From an uncultured Pelagibacteraceae bacterium (GTDB taxonomy: Bacteria > Pseudomonadota > Alphaproteobacteria > Pelagibacterales > Pelagibacteraceae), in contig CACFSO010000006.1 in the NCBI GenBank assembly GCA_902568975.1, positions 1 to 53,480 of the forward strand: DNA of 53,480 bases, written 5' to 3'. Each line of letters starts with the position of its first letter. The first letter of the stretch is position 1. This document shows, piece by piece, positions 35,934 through 44,028 of the stretch. The position numbers and the translations under genes are program-made. The notes under the pieces were generated by a model, which saw only the letters and a list, made by a program, of their open reading frames with translations, was not told the origin of the DNA and ran no database searches.

Positions 35934-36977
35934 ATGTCTAATAAAAAAAAACTAGGTCATAATTCCAAAAAAAACCTTCTAAGTAAGCCAGTGGAACATA
36001 TTGACATAACTTCATTTGATTCAAGAAAAATAATTTCATCTATGCAAAAAATGTCTTTTACTTCCAGAGAAACAGCAAATGCAACAAATATATTTAATGA
36101 AATGATTAAAGATAAAAATTGTACTATTTTTTTAACTTTAGCGGGGTCCACATCTGCTGCTGGCTGCATGCATATATATAGAGATATGGTAAAATATAAT
36201 ATGGTTGATGCGATTATTGCCACTGGAGCATCTATAATTGATATGGATTTTTTTGAAGCATTAGGCTTTAAACACTATCAGGGGTCACAATTCCAAAATG
36301 ATACAAAACTAAGAGAAAAATATATCGATCGAATTTATGATACATACATTGATGAAGAGGAATTACAAATGTGTGATGAGACAATCAGTAAAATAGCAGA
36401 CGGTCTTGAACCTAGGGCCTATACCTCCAGAGAATTTATTTGGGAAATAGGTAAATATTTAAAAACTAAAGCAAAAAAGAAAGGTTCTTTAATAGAAGCC
36501 GCTTATGATAACAATGTCCCAATATTCTGTCCTGCTTTTACAGATTCAAGTGCAGGTTTTGGATTGGTAATTCATCAAGAAAAAAATCCAAAAAAACATA
36601 TTACTATAGACTCAATTAGAGAATTTAGAGAATTAACTGAAATTAAAATAAGATCAAAGAAATCTGGACTATTTATGATTGGAGGAGGAGTTCCTAAAAA
36701 TTTTATTCAAGATACAGTTATTTGCGCAGAATTATTAGGTAAAGAAGTAGATATGCATAAATATGCTGTACAAATAACTGTGGCTGATTCAAGGGATGGG
36801 GCATGTAGCAGTTCTACTTTGAAAGAAGCGAGTTCCTGGGGAAAGGTAAATATTACAAAAGAACAAATGGTTTTTGCTGAAGCTACCAGTGTTCTTCCAT
36901 TAATTATAAGTGATATTTATCACAAGGCAGAATGGAAAAAAAGATCTAGAAAAAATTTTTCAAAAATATTTGGTTAA
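35934..36977 (+). CDS. Deoxyhypusine synthase-family protein, probable homospermidine-type synthase
   Basis: A 347-residue protein of the deoxyhypusine synthase family, which transfers an aminobutyl group from spermidine or putrescine using NAD. It has the early FLTLAGSTSAAG, the VDAIIATGASI segment, FCPAFTDSSAG, FMIGGGVPKNF, and the lysine K304 in SSWGKV, which corresponds to the catalytic lysine of eukaryotic DHS (usual context EAxSWGK). Bacteria lack eIF5A, so the acceptor must be different, probably a free amine, giving homospermidine or a related polyamine. It lies between a decarboxylase and a ureohydrolase gene, supporting polyamine synthesis. Confidence 0.85.
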   Translation: MSNKKKLGHNSKKNLLSKPVEHIDITSFDSRKIISSMQKMSFTSRETANATNIFNEMIKDKNCTIFLTLAGSTSAAGCMHIYRDMVKYNMVDAIIATGASIIDMDFFEALGFKHYQGSQFQNDTKLREKYIDRIYDTYIDEEELQMCDETISKIADGLEPRAYTSREFIWEIGKYLKTKAKKKGSLIEAAYDNNVPIFCPAFTDSSAGFGLVIHQEKNPKKHITIDSIREFRELTEIKIRSKKSGLFMIGGGVPKNFIQDTVICAELLGKEVDMHKYAVQITVADSRDGACSSSTLKEASSWGKVNITKEQMVFAEATSVLPLIISDIYHKAEWKKRSRKNFSKIFG

Positions 36978-36981
36978 TAAA

Positions 36982-37863
36982 TTGAATTATTTATCTAATA
37001 AATTAGGTTTTCTTGGAATTGATAATAAATTTAAAATAAAAGAAAAAGCAATAGTAGTTCCTTTTGGACTTGAAAAAACAGTAAGTTATGGATCAGGAAC
37101 AAAGAATGGACCAAAGGAAATTATAAGTGCCTCCCATCAAGTAGAACTATATGATGAAGAACTTGAATGTGAACCTTATAAGAAAATTGGTATTAAAACA
37201 CTAAAACCATTTAAAATAGATAAAAATATAAATAAAGCCTTAAAAAAGATATCTGAGATAAATAAAGAAATTTTAAAAAAAAATATTTTTCCTTTAACAT
37301 TGGGTGGAGAACATTCAATAACGCCCGGTTGTATAATACCATTTACACAAAAATACAAAAATTTGTGTATTTTACACTTTGATGCACACGCTGACCTAAG
37401 AGAAAGCTATAATGGTGAAAAATTTTCTCATGCTTCTGCAATAAAAAGGTGTTTGGATCATAAAAATGTTTCAATAATTTCTTTTGGCATAAGAAATATA
37501 TCTAAAGGTGAAGTATCTTATTTAAAAAAAAATTCCTCAAGAATAAATATATTTTGGGCAAAAGAAAAACATAAATGGAATTTAAATAATTTTAAAAAAA
37601 TTATAAAAAATAAAACTGTTTATTTAACTTTTGATGTCGATGGATTAGATTCAAGTATTATGCCTGCAACAGGTACACCTGAACCTGGCGGGCTTTTATG
37701 GGATGAAACTTTACAAATTATTAAAATAGCTGCTAAAAATTCTAATATAGTTGGTGCAGACATTAATGAACTTGCTCCGATAAAAGGTTTTAATTCATAT
37801 AATTTCTTAGTAGCCAAGTTAGCTTACAAAATTTTATCTTATAAGTTTTTATGTAAAAATTAA
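36982..37863 (+). CDS. Ureohydrolase (agmatinase/arginase family)
   Basis: Mn-dependent enzyme that releases urea from agmatine, arginine or a similar guanidino compound. All metal motifs are present: LGGEHSIT, HFDAHADLRE, and TFDVDGLDSSIMPATGTPEPGGL. The start is uncertain: no ATG exists, and I prefer TTG at 36982, four bases after the DHS-like stop, giving about 293 residues, over GTG at 36910, which would overlap that gene by 68 bases. Context suggests it makes putrescine (agmatinase) or ornithine (arginase) for the decarboxylase. The 3' end overlaps the VUT gene by 4 bases. Confidence 0.85.
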   Translation: MNYLSNKLGFLGIDNKFKIKEKAIVVPFGLEKTVSYGSGTKNGPKEIISASHQVELYDEELECEPYKKIGIKTLKPFKIDKNINKALKKISEINKEILKKNIFPLTLGGEHSITPGCIIPFTQKYKNLCILHFDAHADLRESYNGEKFSHASAIKRCLDHKNVSIISFGIRNISKGEVSYLKKNSSRINIFWAKEKHKWNLNNFKKIIKNKTVYLTFDVDGLDSSIMPATGTPEPGGLLWDETLQIIKIAAKNSNIVGADINELAPIKGFNSYNFLVAKLAYKILSYKFLCKN

Positions 37864-38408
37864 GCAGGTTTTAAAGAACCAATAAAAATTCTAAATGGAA
37901 TTAACATTATAACTGCAACTAAAATCTTAACAGCTAAATCTCCCAACGATAAAGTAATCCACGATATCCCTGTCCCGTAAAAGGATATTGAAAAAAATAA
38001 AAAAGTATCAAAGGTTGAACCAATCAATGATGACGTAAGGGGTGCAATAAACCATTTTTTTTTTCTTAGCTTGTCAAAAATATGTATATCTAAAAGTTGA
38101 GCAAATATAAAAGCAGTACCAGAACCAATTGCAATTCTTACTGAAATTAAATCTGTAAAATTTGTTGAAAAGAAAAGAGTAAAAGAAACACCAATAGCAA
38201 AACCTATATATACAATTTTTTTAGCAATTATTTTTCCATAAAATCTATTGGCTAAATCAGTTATTAAAAATGCAACTGGATAACTAAAAGCACCATAAGT
38301 TAATATTTCATTTAAACCATAATAATTAATTGGATACTGAACTAAATAGTTTGAAGCTAAAACAACCACACCCATTAAAAATGAGAGAGTTAAAAATAAC
38401 TTATTCAT
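37860..38408 (-). CDS. VUT-family (YhhQ-like) queuosine precursor transporter
   Basis: A 182-residue membrane protein with about six hydrophobic segments. The segment LTYGAFSYPVAFLITDLANRFYGK is the strongest signature of the family, in which E. coli YhhQ imports preQ0/preQ1 for the tRNA base queuosine. Other conserved parts are GSGTAFIFAQLLDIHIFDKLR and SSLIGSTFDTFLFF. It shares a TAATG-type junction with the upstream rpmB gene. Substrate assignment follows the family; no que genes are present in the window. Confidence 0.87.
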   Translation of the reverse strand: MNKLFLTLSFLMGVVVLASNYLVQYPINYYGLNEILTYGAFSYPVAFLITDLANRFYGKIIAKKIVYIGFAIGVSFTLFFSTNFTDLISVRIAIGSGTAFIFAQLLDIHIFDKLRKKKWFIAPLTSSLIGSTFDTFLFFSISFYGTGISWITLSLGDLAVKILVAVIMLIPFRIFIGSLKPA

Positions 38409-38689
38409 TATGCTGATTTAGTAATTAATGATCTTTTTAATTTTCTGAGTCTTAATGATAAATTTCTTATTTTCGCACTTTTTATAAATTGATCAAAACC
38501 ACCTTTTTTATCAACGGTCCTAATGCCAGCGTTTGAAACCGTTAAACGGAGATTTTTATTTAAAATTTCACTTTTAAATTTAACTTTTTTAAGATTTGGT
38601 AAAAATCTTCTTTTTACCTTATTGTTTGCATGGCTAACCTTATGCCCTTTTAAAGGTATTTTACCAGTTAATTCACATTTTTTAGACAT
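38408..38689 (-). CDS. rpmB: 50S ribosomal protein L28
   Basis: 93-residue ribosomal protein. It begins with SKKCELTGKIPLKGHKVSHANNK, the conserved L28 start, followed by RRFLPNL and LRLTVSNAGIRTVDKKGG. Length and basic composition are normal for alphaproteobacteria. The promoter is clear about 20-40 bases upstream and the transporter gene follows without a gap. Confidence 0.96.
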   Translation of the reverse strand: MSKKCELTGKIPLKGHKVSHANNKVKRRFLPNLKKVKFKSEILNKNLRLTVSNAGIRTVDKKGGFDQFIKSAKIRNLSLRLRKLKRSLITKSA

Positions 38690-38704
38690 AATAATTTTTA
38701 TGAC

Positions 38705-38733
38705 TGTATATGATTAGAAAAGTTTACAGTCAA
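38705..38733 (-). promoter_or_regulatory. Probable rpmB promoter
   Basis: Read on the minus strand, TTGACT (38733-38728) and TATACA (38710-38705) are separated by exactly 17 bases. Transcription would begin near 38698, leaving a leader of only about ten bases before the rpmB ATG. The -35 and -10 boxes overlap the arms of a TGACTGTA/TACAGTCA inverted repeat. Confidence 0.6.
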
Positions 38734-38748
38734 GTTCATAAAATTATA

Positions 38749-38768
38749 TTGACTAAGATAATAGTCAA
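38749..38768. repeat. Inverted repeat upstream of the TauE/SafE permease
   Basis: TTGACTA and TAGTCAA form a perfect 7-bp dyad around AGATAA. A second dyad with the same GACT core, TGACTGTA (38701-38708) and TACAGTCA (38725-38732), lies just before it. An AGAAGGAG string follows at 38773-38780 but is 35 bases from the permease ATG. The pair could be operators or a leader structure between rpmB and the permease. Confidence 0.4.
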
Positions 38769-38814
38769 TAATAGAAGGAGTCTTTCTTAGAGCCCTTTTA
38801 AAAATTATAAGTAT

Positions 38815-39900
38815 ATGGAAGTTTATTTACCAATTGCTCAAGTATCAATAAACATTTTTGTAATTTTTTTCTTAAGTGCAATTGTTGGACTTCTCTCAGG
38901 TTTGTTTGGTGTAGGAGGTGGATTTCTAATGACTCCTTTTTTGATTTTCATGGGTATACCTCCAGCATATGCTGTACCAAATGAAGCAAATAATATTTTA
39001 GCAACTTCTGTTTCTGGATCATTGACACATTGGTTTAAGAATACTCTAGATTATAAAATGGGATTTATGATTGTAATAGGAGGTGTAATTGGAACGCTTG
39101 CTGGAATTTTGATATTTACTTATTTTAAAGAAATTGGAAAAATTAATTTAGTTATATCACTAGCCTATATGTATGTACTGGCAATTATTGGAACCTTAAT
39201 GTTAATAGAAGGCGTTGGAGAAATTGAACGATCAAGAAAAAAAATAATAGTAAAAAAAAAATTACACCAACATTATTGGATACATGGATTGCCTCTGAGA
39301 ATGAGGTTTAAAAAATCTAAATTATATGAAAGTGCCTTTACGCCAATTATTTTAGGATTCATTGTCGGCATTATAGCCGCAATAATGGGTGTTGGTGGAG
39401 CGTTTTTATTAGTACCTGCAATGATTTATATTATTGGTATGCCAACAAAATTGGTACCTGGAACATCATTATTTGTAACTATATTTATTACTGCAATTGT
39501 TACAGTGCTACATGCATTAAACTACCAGTCCATTGATTTAGTTTTAGTAATGATTTTAATCTTAGGATCCATATTAGGTGTGCAAATAGGACAAAAAATT
39601 GGACAACGCCTAGAAAGTTCACAATTAAAAACACTATTAGCAATACTTCTTTTAGCTGTAGGTATTGCAATGGCATATGATACTTTTTTTAAAAATAGTG
39701 AAACTAAATTTAGTGGAACACAATTTATAAAAACTGATTTAAATGGTTTTTCTAATTTCATATTAAACTTATCAAATGATTTTCCTATTGTTTATGGAGG
39801 ATTTTCAATAATCCTAGCAATTACACTAGGAGTAATGGCTGCGTTTCTTAGAAAATTATTAAGTGATTATAAAAAAAAAAAATTAGAAGTTAAACAATAA
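38815..39900 (+). CDS. TauE/SafE-family permease
   Basis: A 361-residue membrane protein with the two related TauE/SafE halves: LSGLFGVGGGFLMTPFLIFMGIP near the N-terminus and AIMGVGGAFLLVPAMIYIIGMP after the middle. A charged cytoplasmic insertion of about 40 residues separates them. The family exports sulfite, sulfoacetate or other organosulfur anions; the substrate here is not determinable. Its last codons include an A12 run and overlap the convergent pyrD by 11 bases. Confidence 0.88.
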   Translation: MEVYLPIAQVSINIFVIFFLSAIVGLLSGLFGVGGGFLMTPFLIFMGIPPAYAVPNEANNILATSVSGSLTHWFKNTLDYKMGFMIVIGGVIGTLAGILIFTYFKEIGKINLVISLAYMYVLAIIGTLMLIEGVGEIERSRKKIIVKKKLHQHYWIHGLPLRMRFKKSKLYESAFTPIILGFIVGIIAAIMGVGGAFLLVPAMIYIIGMPTKLVPGTSLFVTIFITAIVTVLHALNYQSIDLVLVMILILGSILGVQIGQKIGQRLESSQLKTLLAILLLAVGIAMAYDTFFKNSETKFSGTQFIKTDLNGFSNFILNLSNDFPIVYGGFSIILAITLGVMAAFLRKLLSDYKKKKLEVKQ

Positions 39901-40942
39901 TTTTTTTTCCTATTACCTCTTTGTAATTCTTTATTCCGTCTTTTAATAATATTTTTTTAAGTTCTTTTTTTATTTTTAAAACAATACTTGGGCCTTGGTA
40001 AACTAAACCAGTATATAATTGTATAAAACTAGCACCTGATAATAATTTTTCGTGTGCGCTCTCTCCTGAGTCAACACCTCCAACACCAATTATTATTATT
40101 TTTCCTTTTAATAAATTATAAAAAATATTTATAAGTTGATTTGATTTCTTTTCTATTGGTTTTCCAGATAAACCACCTTTTTGATTTTTCAAAATACTTT
40201 TTAAGCTTTCTCTATGACCAACTGAAGTATTGGATATTATAATTGCTCCAATTTCATGTTTTAATAGTACTTCACTTATACCTATGGCCTGATCTTTAGA
40301 AATATCTGGTGAAATTTTTAATACTATTGGAGTAGTAGATTTTAAATTTTCCTTTTCAAGATCTATAACTTGTAAAAGTTTTTCAAGTTTTGAGATTTCA
40401 TGTAAATCTGTTAAATTTTCTGTATTTGGTGAAGAAATATTTATAGTTATATAGTCAACGATATTATGAAAGGCTCTAAAACCTAATAAATAATCATTTA
40501 CTCTATCTTTGCTCTCTTTGTTAGGACCTATATTTATTCCCAATAGTCCAGTTGGAGGTTTGGACTTTAGTCTCTCTTTTATATTTTTTATACCTTTATT
40601 GTTAAAACCTAATCTATTAATCAAAGCTTCATCCTCTTCTAATCTAAAAATTCTAGGTTTTGGATTACCATATTGTTCTAACGGTGTTACTGTCCCTACT
40701 TCTACAAATCCAAATCCTAATTTTAATAAAGAATTATAAACCTCTGCATTTTTATCAAAACCAGCAGCTATACCAATTGGATTATCTATATTTTTGCCAA
40801 ATAAAGATGTTTGAAAAATATTGTCCTTCTTATTCTTATCATAAATTGATGGGAGTAAATTTAATTTTAAAGATTTAATTGCTAAATTGTGAGCTGTTTC
40901 AGGGTCAATTTTAAAAATTAAAGATCTAAGTTTTGAAAACAT
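39890..40942 (-). CDS. pyrD: Dihydroorotate dehydrogenase, class 2 (quinone)
   Basis: Fourth step of pyrimidine synthesis, oxidising dihydroorotate with quinone at the inner membrane. The 350-residue protein has the class 2 N-terminal helical part (LRSLIFKIDPETAHNLAI), NPIGIAAGFDKNAE, the signature region GFGFVEVGTVTP, NISSPNT and IIIGVGGVDSG. It is transcribed with lysS, whose stop overlaps its start. Confidence 0.95.
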   Translation of the reverse strand: MFSKLRSLIFKIDPETAHNLAIKSLKLNLLPSIYDKNKKDNIFQTSLFGKNIDNPIGIAAGFDKNAEVYNSLLKLGFGFVEVGTVTPLEQYGNPKPRIFRLEEDEALINRLGFNNKGIKNIKERLKSKPPTGLLGINIGPNKESKDRVNDYLLGFRAFHNIVDYITINISSPNTENLTDLHEISKLEKLLQVIDLEKENLKSTTPIVLKISPDISKDQAIGISEVLLKHEIGAIIISNTSVGHRESLKSILKNQKGGLSGKPIEKKSNQLINIFYNLLKGKIIIIGVGGVDSGESAHEKLLSGASFIQLYTGLVYQGPSIVLKIKKELKKILLKDGIKNYKEVIGKKIIV

Positions 40943-42504
40943 TATTTTATTTTTTCTTCAATAAGCTTTACAGTTTCATTTACACCAAAAAAACTTATAA
41001 AAAATCCCATTCTTGGACCGTTTTCATCGCCAAAAATTACTTGATAAATTAATTTAAACCAATCTCTAAGATTATTTTTATAACCATTTTCTTTTCCTAC
41101 GGTATATATTTTTGTTTGCAAATCTTCTGGATCCATTTGGTCGCTGCAGTTTTTTAGAGTATCCACTAAAGCAATTAATGATTTTTTTTCTTGCGTATTA
41201 GGTTTTTTATATTCTTTTTTTTGTTTTATAACATCGTTAAAATATTTAATTGCATAATCAATTAAACTATCAAAAATTGGATATTCATTTTTATCAATCT
41301 TTTTTTTATATTTTTGTACAAATTTCCATAATAAATCTTTTGTATTAGCATTGCTTGCCTCAACCAAATTTAGCAACATTGAAAAGGTCATAATCATTTT
41401 TTCTTTAGGTATTTTACCATTATGAACATGCCAAATAGGATTCATTAATAGTTGTAATTCATTTTGATTTTTTGCTTTTTCAATTAAATCTAAATATTCA
41501 TCGACTGCTTTAGGAACTATTTCTTTATAAAGTTTTTTAGCTCTTCTTGGATTCTGATACATAAATAATGATAAACTCTCTGGCGAAGCATAATTTAACC
41601 ACTGATCGATTGTAATTCCATTTCCTTTTGATTTTGAAATTTTTTCTCCTTTTTCATCTAAAAATAATTCATAAGCAAAACCTGAAGGATTTTTTTTTCC
41701 AAGCAAGTTTATTATTTTAGTAGATAAAATAGCACTTTCGATTAAATCTTTACCGTACATTTCAAAATCAACATTTAATGCAAACCATCTCATTGCCCAA
41801 TCAACTTTCCACTGTAATTTGCAATTTCCATCTAAGATGCTTTTTTCAAGTTTTTTTCCTTTATTATCAAAAATAATTTTTGACTGTTTTGTATTTATTT
41901 CCAAAACTGGGATTTCTAAAACAATACCAGTGTCTGGACAAATTGGAAGAAATGGGCTGTACGTTTTCTGTCTTTCTTTACCAATTGTAGGAATAATTAT
42001 ATCCATTATGTTTTTATAATTCTCTAATATTATTTTTAATGTTGAGTTAAAAAATCCAGATTTATAAAGTTCGGTTGAGCTTTTAAAAGTATATTTAAAA
42101 TTAAATTTATTCAAAAAATTTTTTAACATTTCATTATTGTGTTCGCCAAAACTACTAAATTTTTCGAAAGGATCAGGAATTGTAGTCAAAGGCTTATGTA
42201 AATTAAGTTCTAGTTTTTCTTTATTTGGAATATTATCTGGTACTTTTCTCAATCCATCCATATCATCTGAAAAAGTAATAATTTCCTTTGGTGTGTCAGT
42301 TAGTTTATTAAGTGCATTTACAATCATTGAAGTTCTTGCAACTTCTCCAAATGTTCCTATATGAGGTAATCCGCTTGGCCCGTAACCGGTCTGAAGAATT
42401 ATTTTGCCTTTTTTTTCTATAAATTCTTTTCTTTCTTTTAGTATTTTTCTAGCCTCAGCAAAGGGCCATGCATTGGTTTTGTCTAGGTTTACTTTATCTA
42501 TCAC
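40942..42504 (-). CDS. lysS: Lysyl-tRNA synthetase, class I
   Basis: Charges tRNA-Lys. The 520-residue protein belongs to the class I type, otherwise common in archaea and found in alphaproteobacteria and spirochaetes. The HIGH-like motif is PHIGTFGE (47-54) and the KMSKS-like motif is KISKSKGNG. A C-terminal helical anticodon-binding region follows. The start appears to be GTG at 42504, since no ATG is available. A dyad ACAAAT-TATAT-ATTTGT overlaps this start codon (42503-42519). Confidence 0.93.
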   Translation of the reverse strand: MIDKVNLDKTNAWPFAEARKILKERKEFIEKKGKIILQTGYGPSGLPHIGTFGEVARTSMIVNALNKLTDTPKEIITFSDDMDGLRKVPDNIPNKEKLELNLHKPLTTIPDPFEKFSSFGEHNNEMLKNFLNKFNFKYTFKSSTELYKSGFFNSTLKIILENYKNIMDIIIPTIGKERQKTYSPFLPICPDTGIVLEIPVLEINTKQSKIIFDNKGKKLEKSILDGNCKLQWKVDWAMRWFALNVDFEMYGKDLIESAILSTKIINLLGKKNPSGFAYELFLDEKGEKISKSKGNGITIDQWLNYASPESLSLFMYQNPRRAKKLYKEIVPKAVDEYLDLIEKAKNQNELQLLMNPIWHVHNGKIPKEKMIMTFSMLLNLVEASNANTKDLLWKFVQKYKKKIDKNEYPIFDSLIDYAIKYFNDVIKQKKEYKKPNTQEKKSLIALVDTLKNCSDQMDPEDLQTKIYTVGKENGYKNNLRDWFKLIYQVIFGDENGPRMGFFISFFGVNETVKLIEEKIK

Positions 42505-42579
42505 AAATTATATATTTGTCGTTTTTAACAATTCTTATAGAGTTGAAATTTATTTACCATAAAATAATGTTTATTTAAA

Positions 42580-44028
42580 ATGGCTAATTACAAAACAGTT
42601 TTTTTTACACTAGGAATTTTACAAATTATTTTGGGTATATCTATGATTATACCTATTATTGTACAGTTAATTTTTAACAATTTAGATTCTTCTTTTATAA
42701 GCGCAGGAATAATTTCTATTATTTTTGGTATACTTTTTTTACTTTCTAATTTTGACCATGAAAAAAAGCTTAATTTGCATCAAGCTTTTGTTTTAACTGC
42801 CTTATCTTGGATAAGTATAGCAATTTTCGGTTCATTGCCTTTTATATTTTCAAATTTAGATTTAACTATAACAGATTCTTTTTTTGAGAGTATGTCGGGT
42901 ATTACTACCACGGGGTCAACCATAATTACTAATTTAAATGAAGCTCCAAAGTCAATTCTTTTATGGAGAGCAATTTTGCAATGGTTGGGTGGAATCGGAA
43001 TAATTGTTATGGCAATTACTATAATGCCCATCATGAATGTTGGTGGAATGCAATTATTTAAAATATCAAATAACGATAATACTGAAAAAATTTTACCGAG
43101 ATCAAAAGAAATTACTATTAGATTAATTTTAATATATTTATCATTAACATTTTTGTGTGCTTTTTTTTATAAAATTTTTGGAATGAATTTTTTTGATAGC
43201 ATTACACATTCAATGACTACTATAGCAACTGGAGGATTTTCAAATTATAATGAGTCAATTGGTTATTTTGATAGCTCACTTATTGAAATTACTTCAATTA
43301 TTTTTATACTTTCGGGAAGTATACCATTTATAGCATATCTTAAATTTTTAAATGGTGATAAAAATGTTTTTTTGACAGATACTCAAATAAAAGCATTTTT
43401 TAAAATTACAATTTTATCTATAATTTTTTTATTTTTTTATTTAGTTTTAATTAACAAAAGTTTTCTTGAAATAAGTTTGATGTCAGTATCATTTAATGTA
43501 ATTTCAATCTTAACTGGAACTGGATATGTAACAAAAGATTTTAGTCTATGGGGTAACTTTCCTTTAGCATTTTTTTTAATTTTAATGTTTATTGGAGGAT
43601 GTGCTGGATCAACTACTTGTGGAATAAAAATTTTTAGAGTTCAATTACTTTATTTATTTTTAATTAATCAAATAAAAAAAATAATTTTTCCAAGAGGTGT
43701 TTTTTCAATTAAATATGGTAAAAATAATATTAATGATAAGTTTATGGCCTCAGTTATATCCTTTATTTATTTATATATAATTATTTTCTTTATTATATCA
43801 GCTTTATTATCTTTAAGTGGTCTTGATTTTATTACTTCGATTTCAGGTGCAGCAACTTCTATATCAAATGTAGGTCCAGGTCTGGGAGAAATTATTGGAC
43901 CAAATGGTAATTTTGCTCAATTATCTGATGGTTCAAAATGGGTCCTAAGTTTAGGAATGATTTTAGGTAGACTCGAACTTTTTGCTATATTAGTATTATT
44001 TATACCAACATTTTGGAGAAAATATTAG
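42580..44028 (+). CDS. trkH: Potassium uptake protein, TrkH family
   Basis: Inner-membrane K+ transporter of 482 residues with four membrane-pore-membrane repeats. Filter-like segments are SGITTTGSTI, TIATGGFSNYN, LTGTGYVTKD and ATSISNVGPGLG, each with the conserved glycine of the selectivity filter. The regulatory partner TrkA is not in the window. Its stop TAG overlaps the GTG start of the next transporter gene. Confidence 0.93.
   Translation: MANYKTVFFTLGILQIILGISMIIPIIVQLIFNNLDSSFISAGIISIIFGILFLLSNFDHEKKLNLHQAFVLTALSWISIAIFGSLPFIFSNLDLTITDSFFESMSGITTTGSTIITNLNEAPKSILLWRAILQWLGGIGIIVMAITIMPIMNVGGMQLFKISNNDNTEKILPRSKEITIRLILIYLSLTFLCAFFYKIFGMNFFDSITHSMTTIATGGFSNYNESIGYFDSSLIEITSIIFILSGSIPFIAYLKFLNGDKNVFLTDTQIKAFFKITILSIIFLFFYLVLINKSFLEISLMSVSFNVISILTGTGYVTKDFSLWGNFPLAFFLILMFIGGCAGSTTCGIKIFRVQLLYLFLINQIKKIIFPRGVFSIKYGKNNINDKFMASVISFIYLYIIIFFIISALLSLSGLDFITSISGAATSISNVGPGLGEIIGPNGNFAQLSDGSKWVLSLGMILGRLELFAILVLFIPTFWRKY

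Noticed and set aside
36910..36981. 72-base N-terminal extension of the ureohydrolase from a GTG
   Set aside because: It overlaps the DHS-like gene by 68 bases and encodes no recognisable family sequence.
38773..38780. AGAAGGAG as ribosome-binding site for a small gene
   Set aside because: No start codon follows at a usable distance and no convincing short frame is present.
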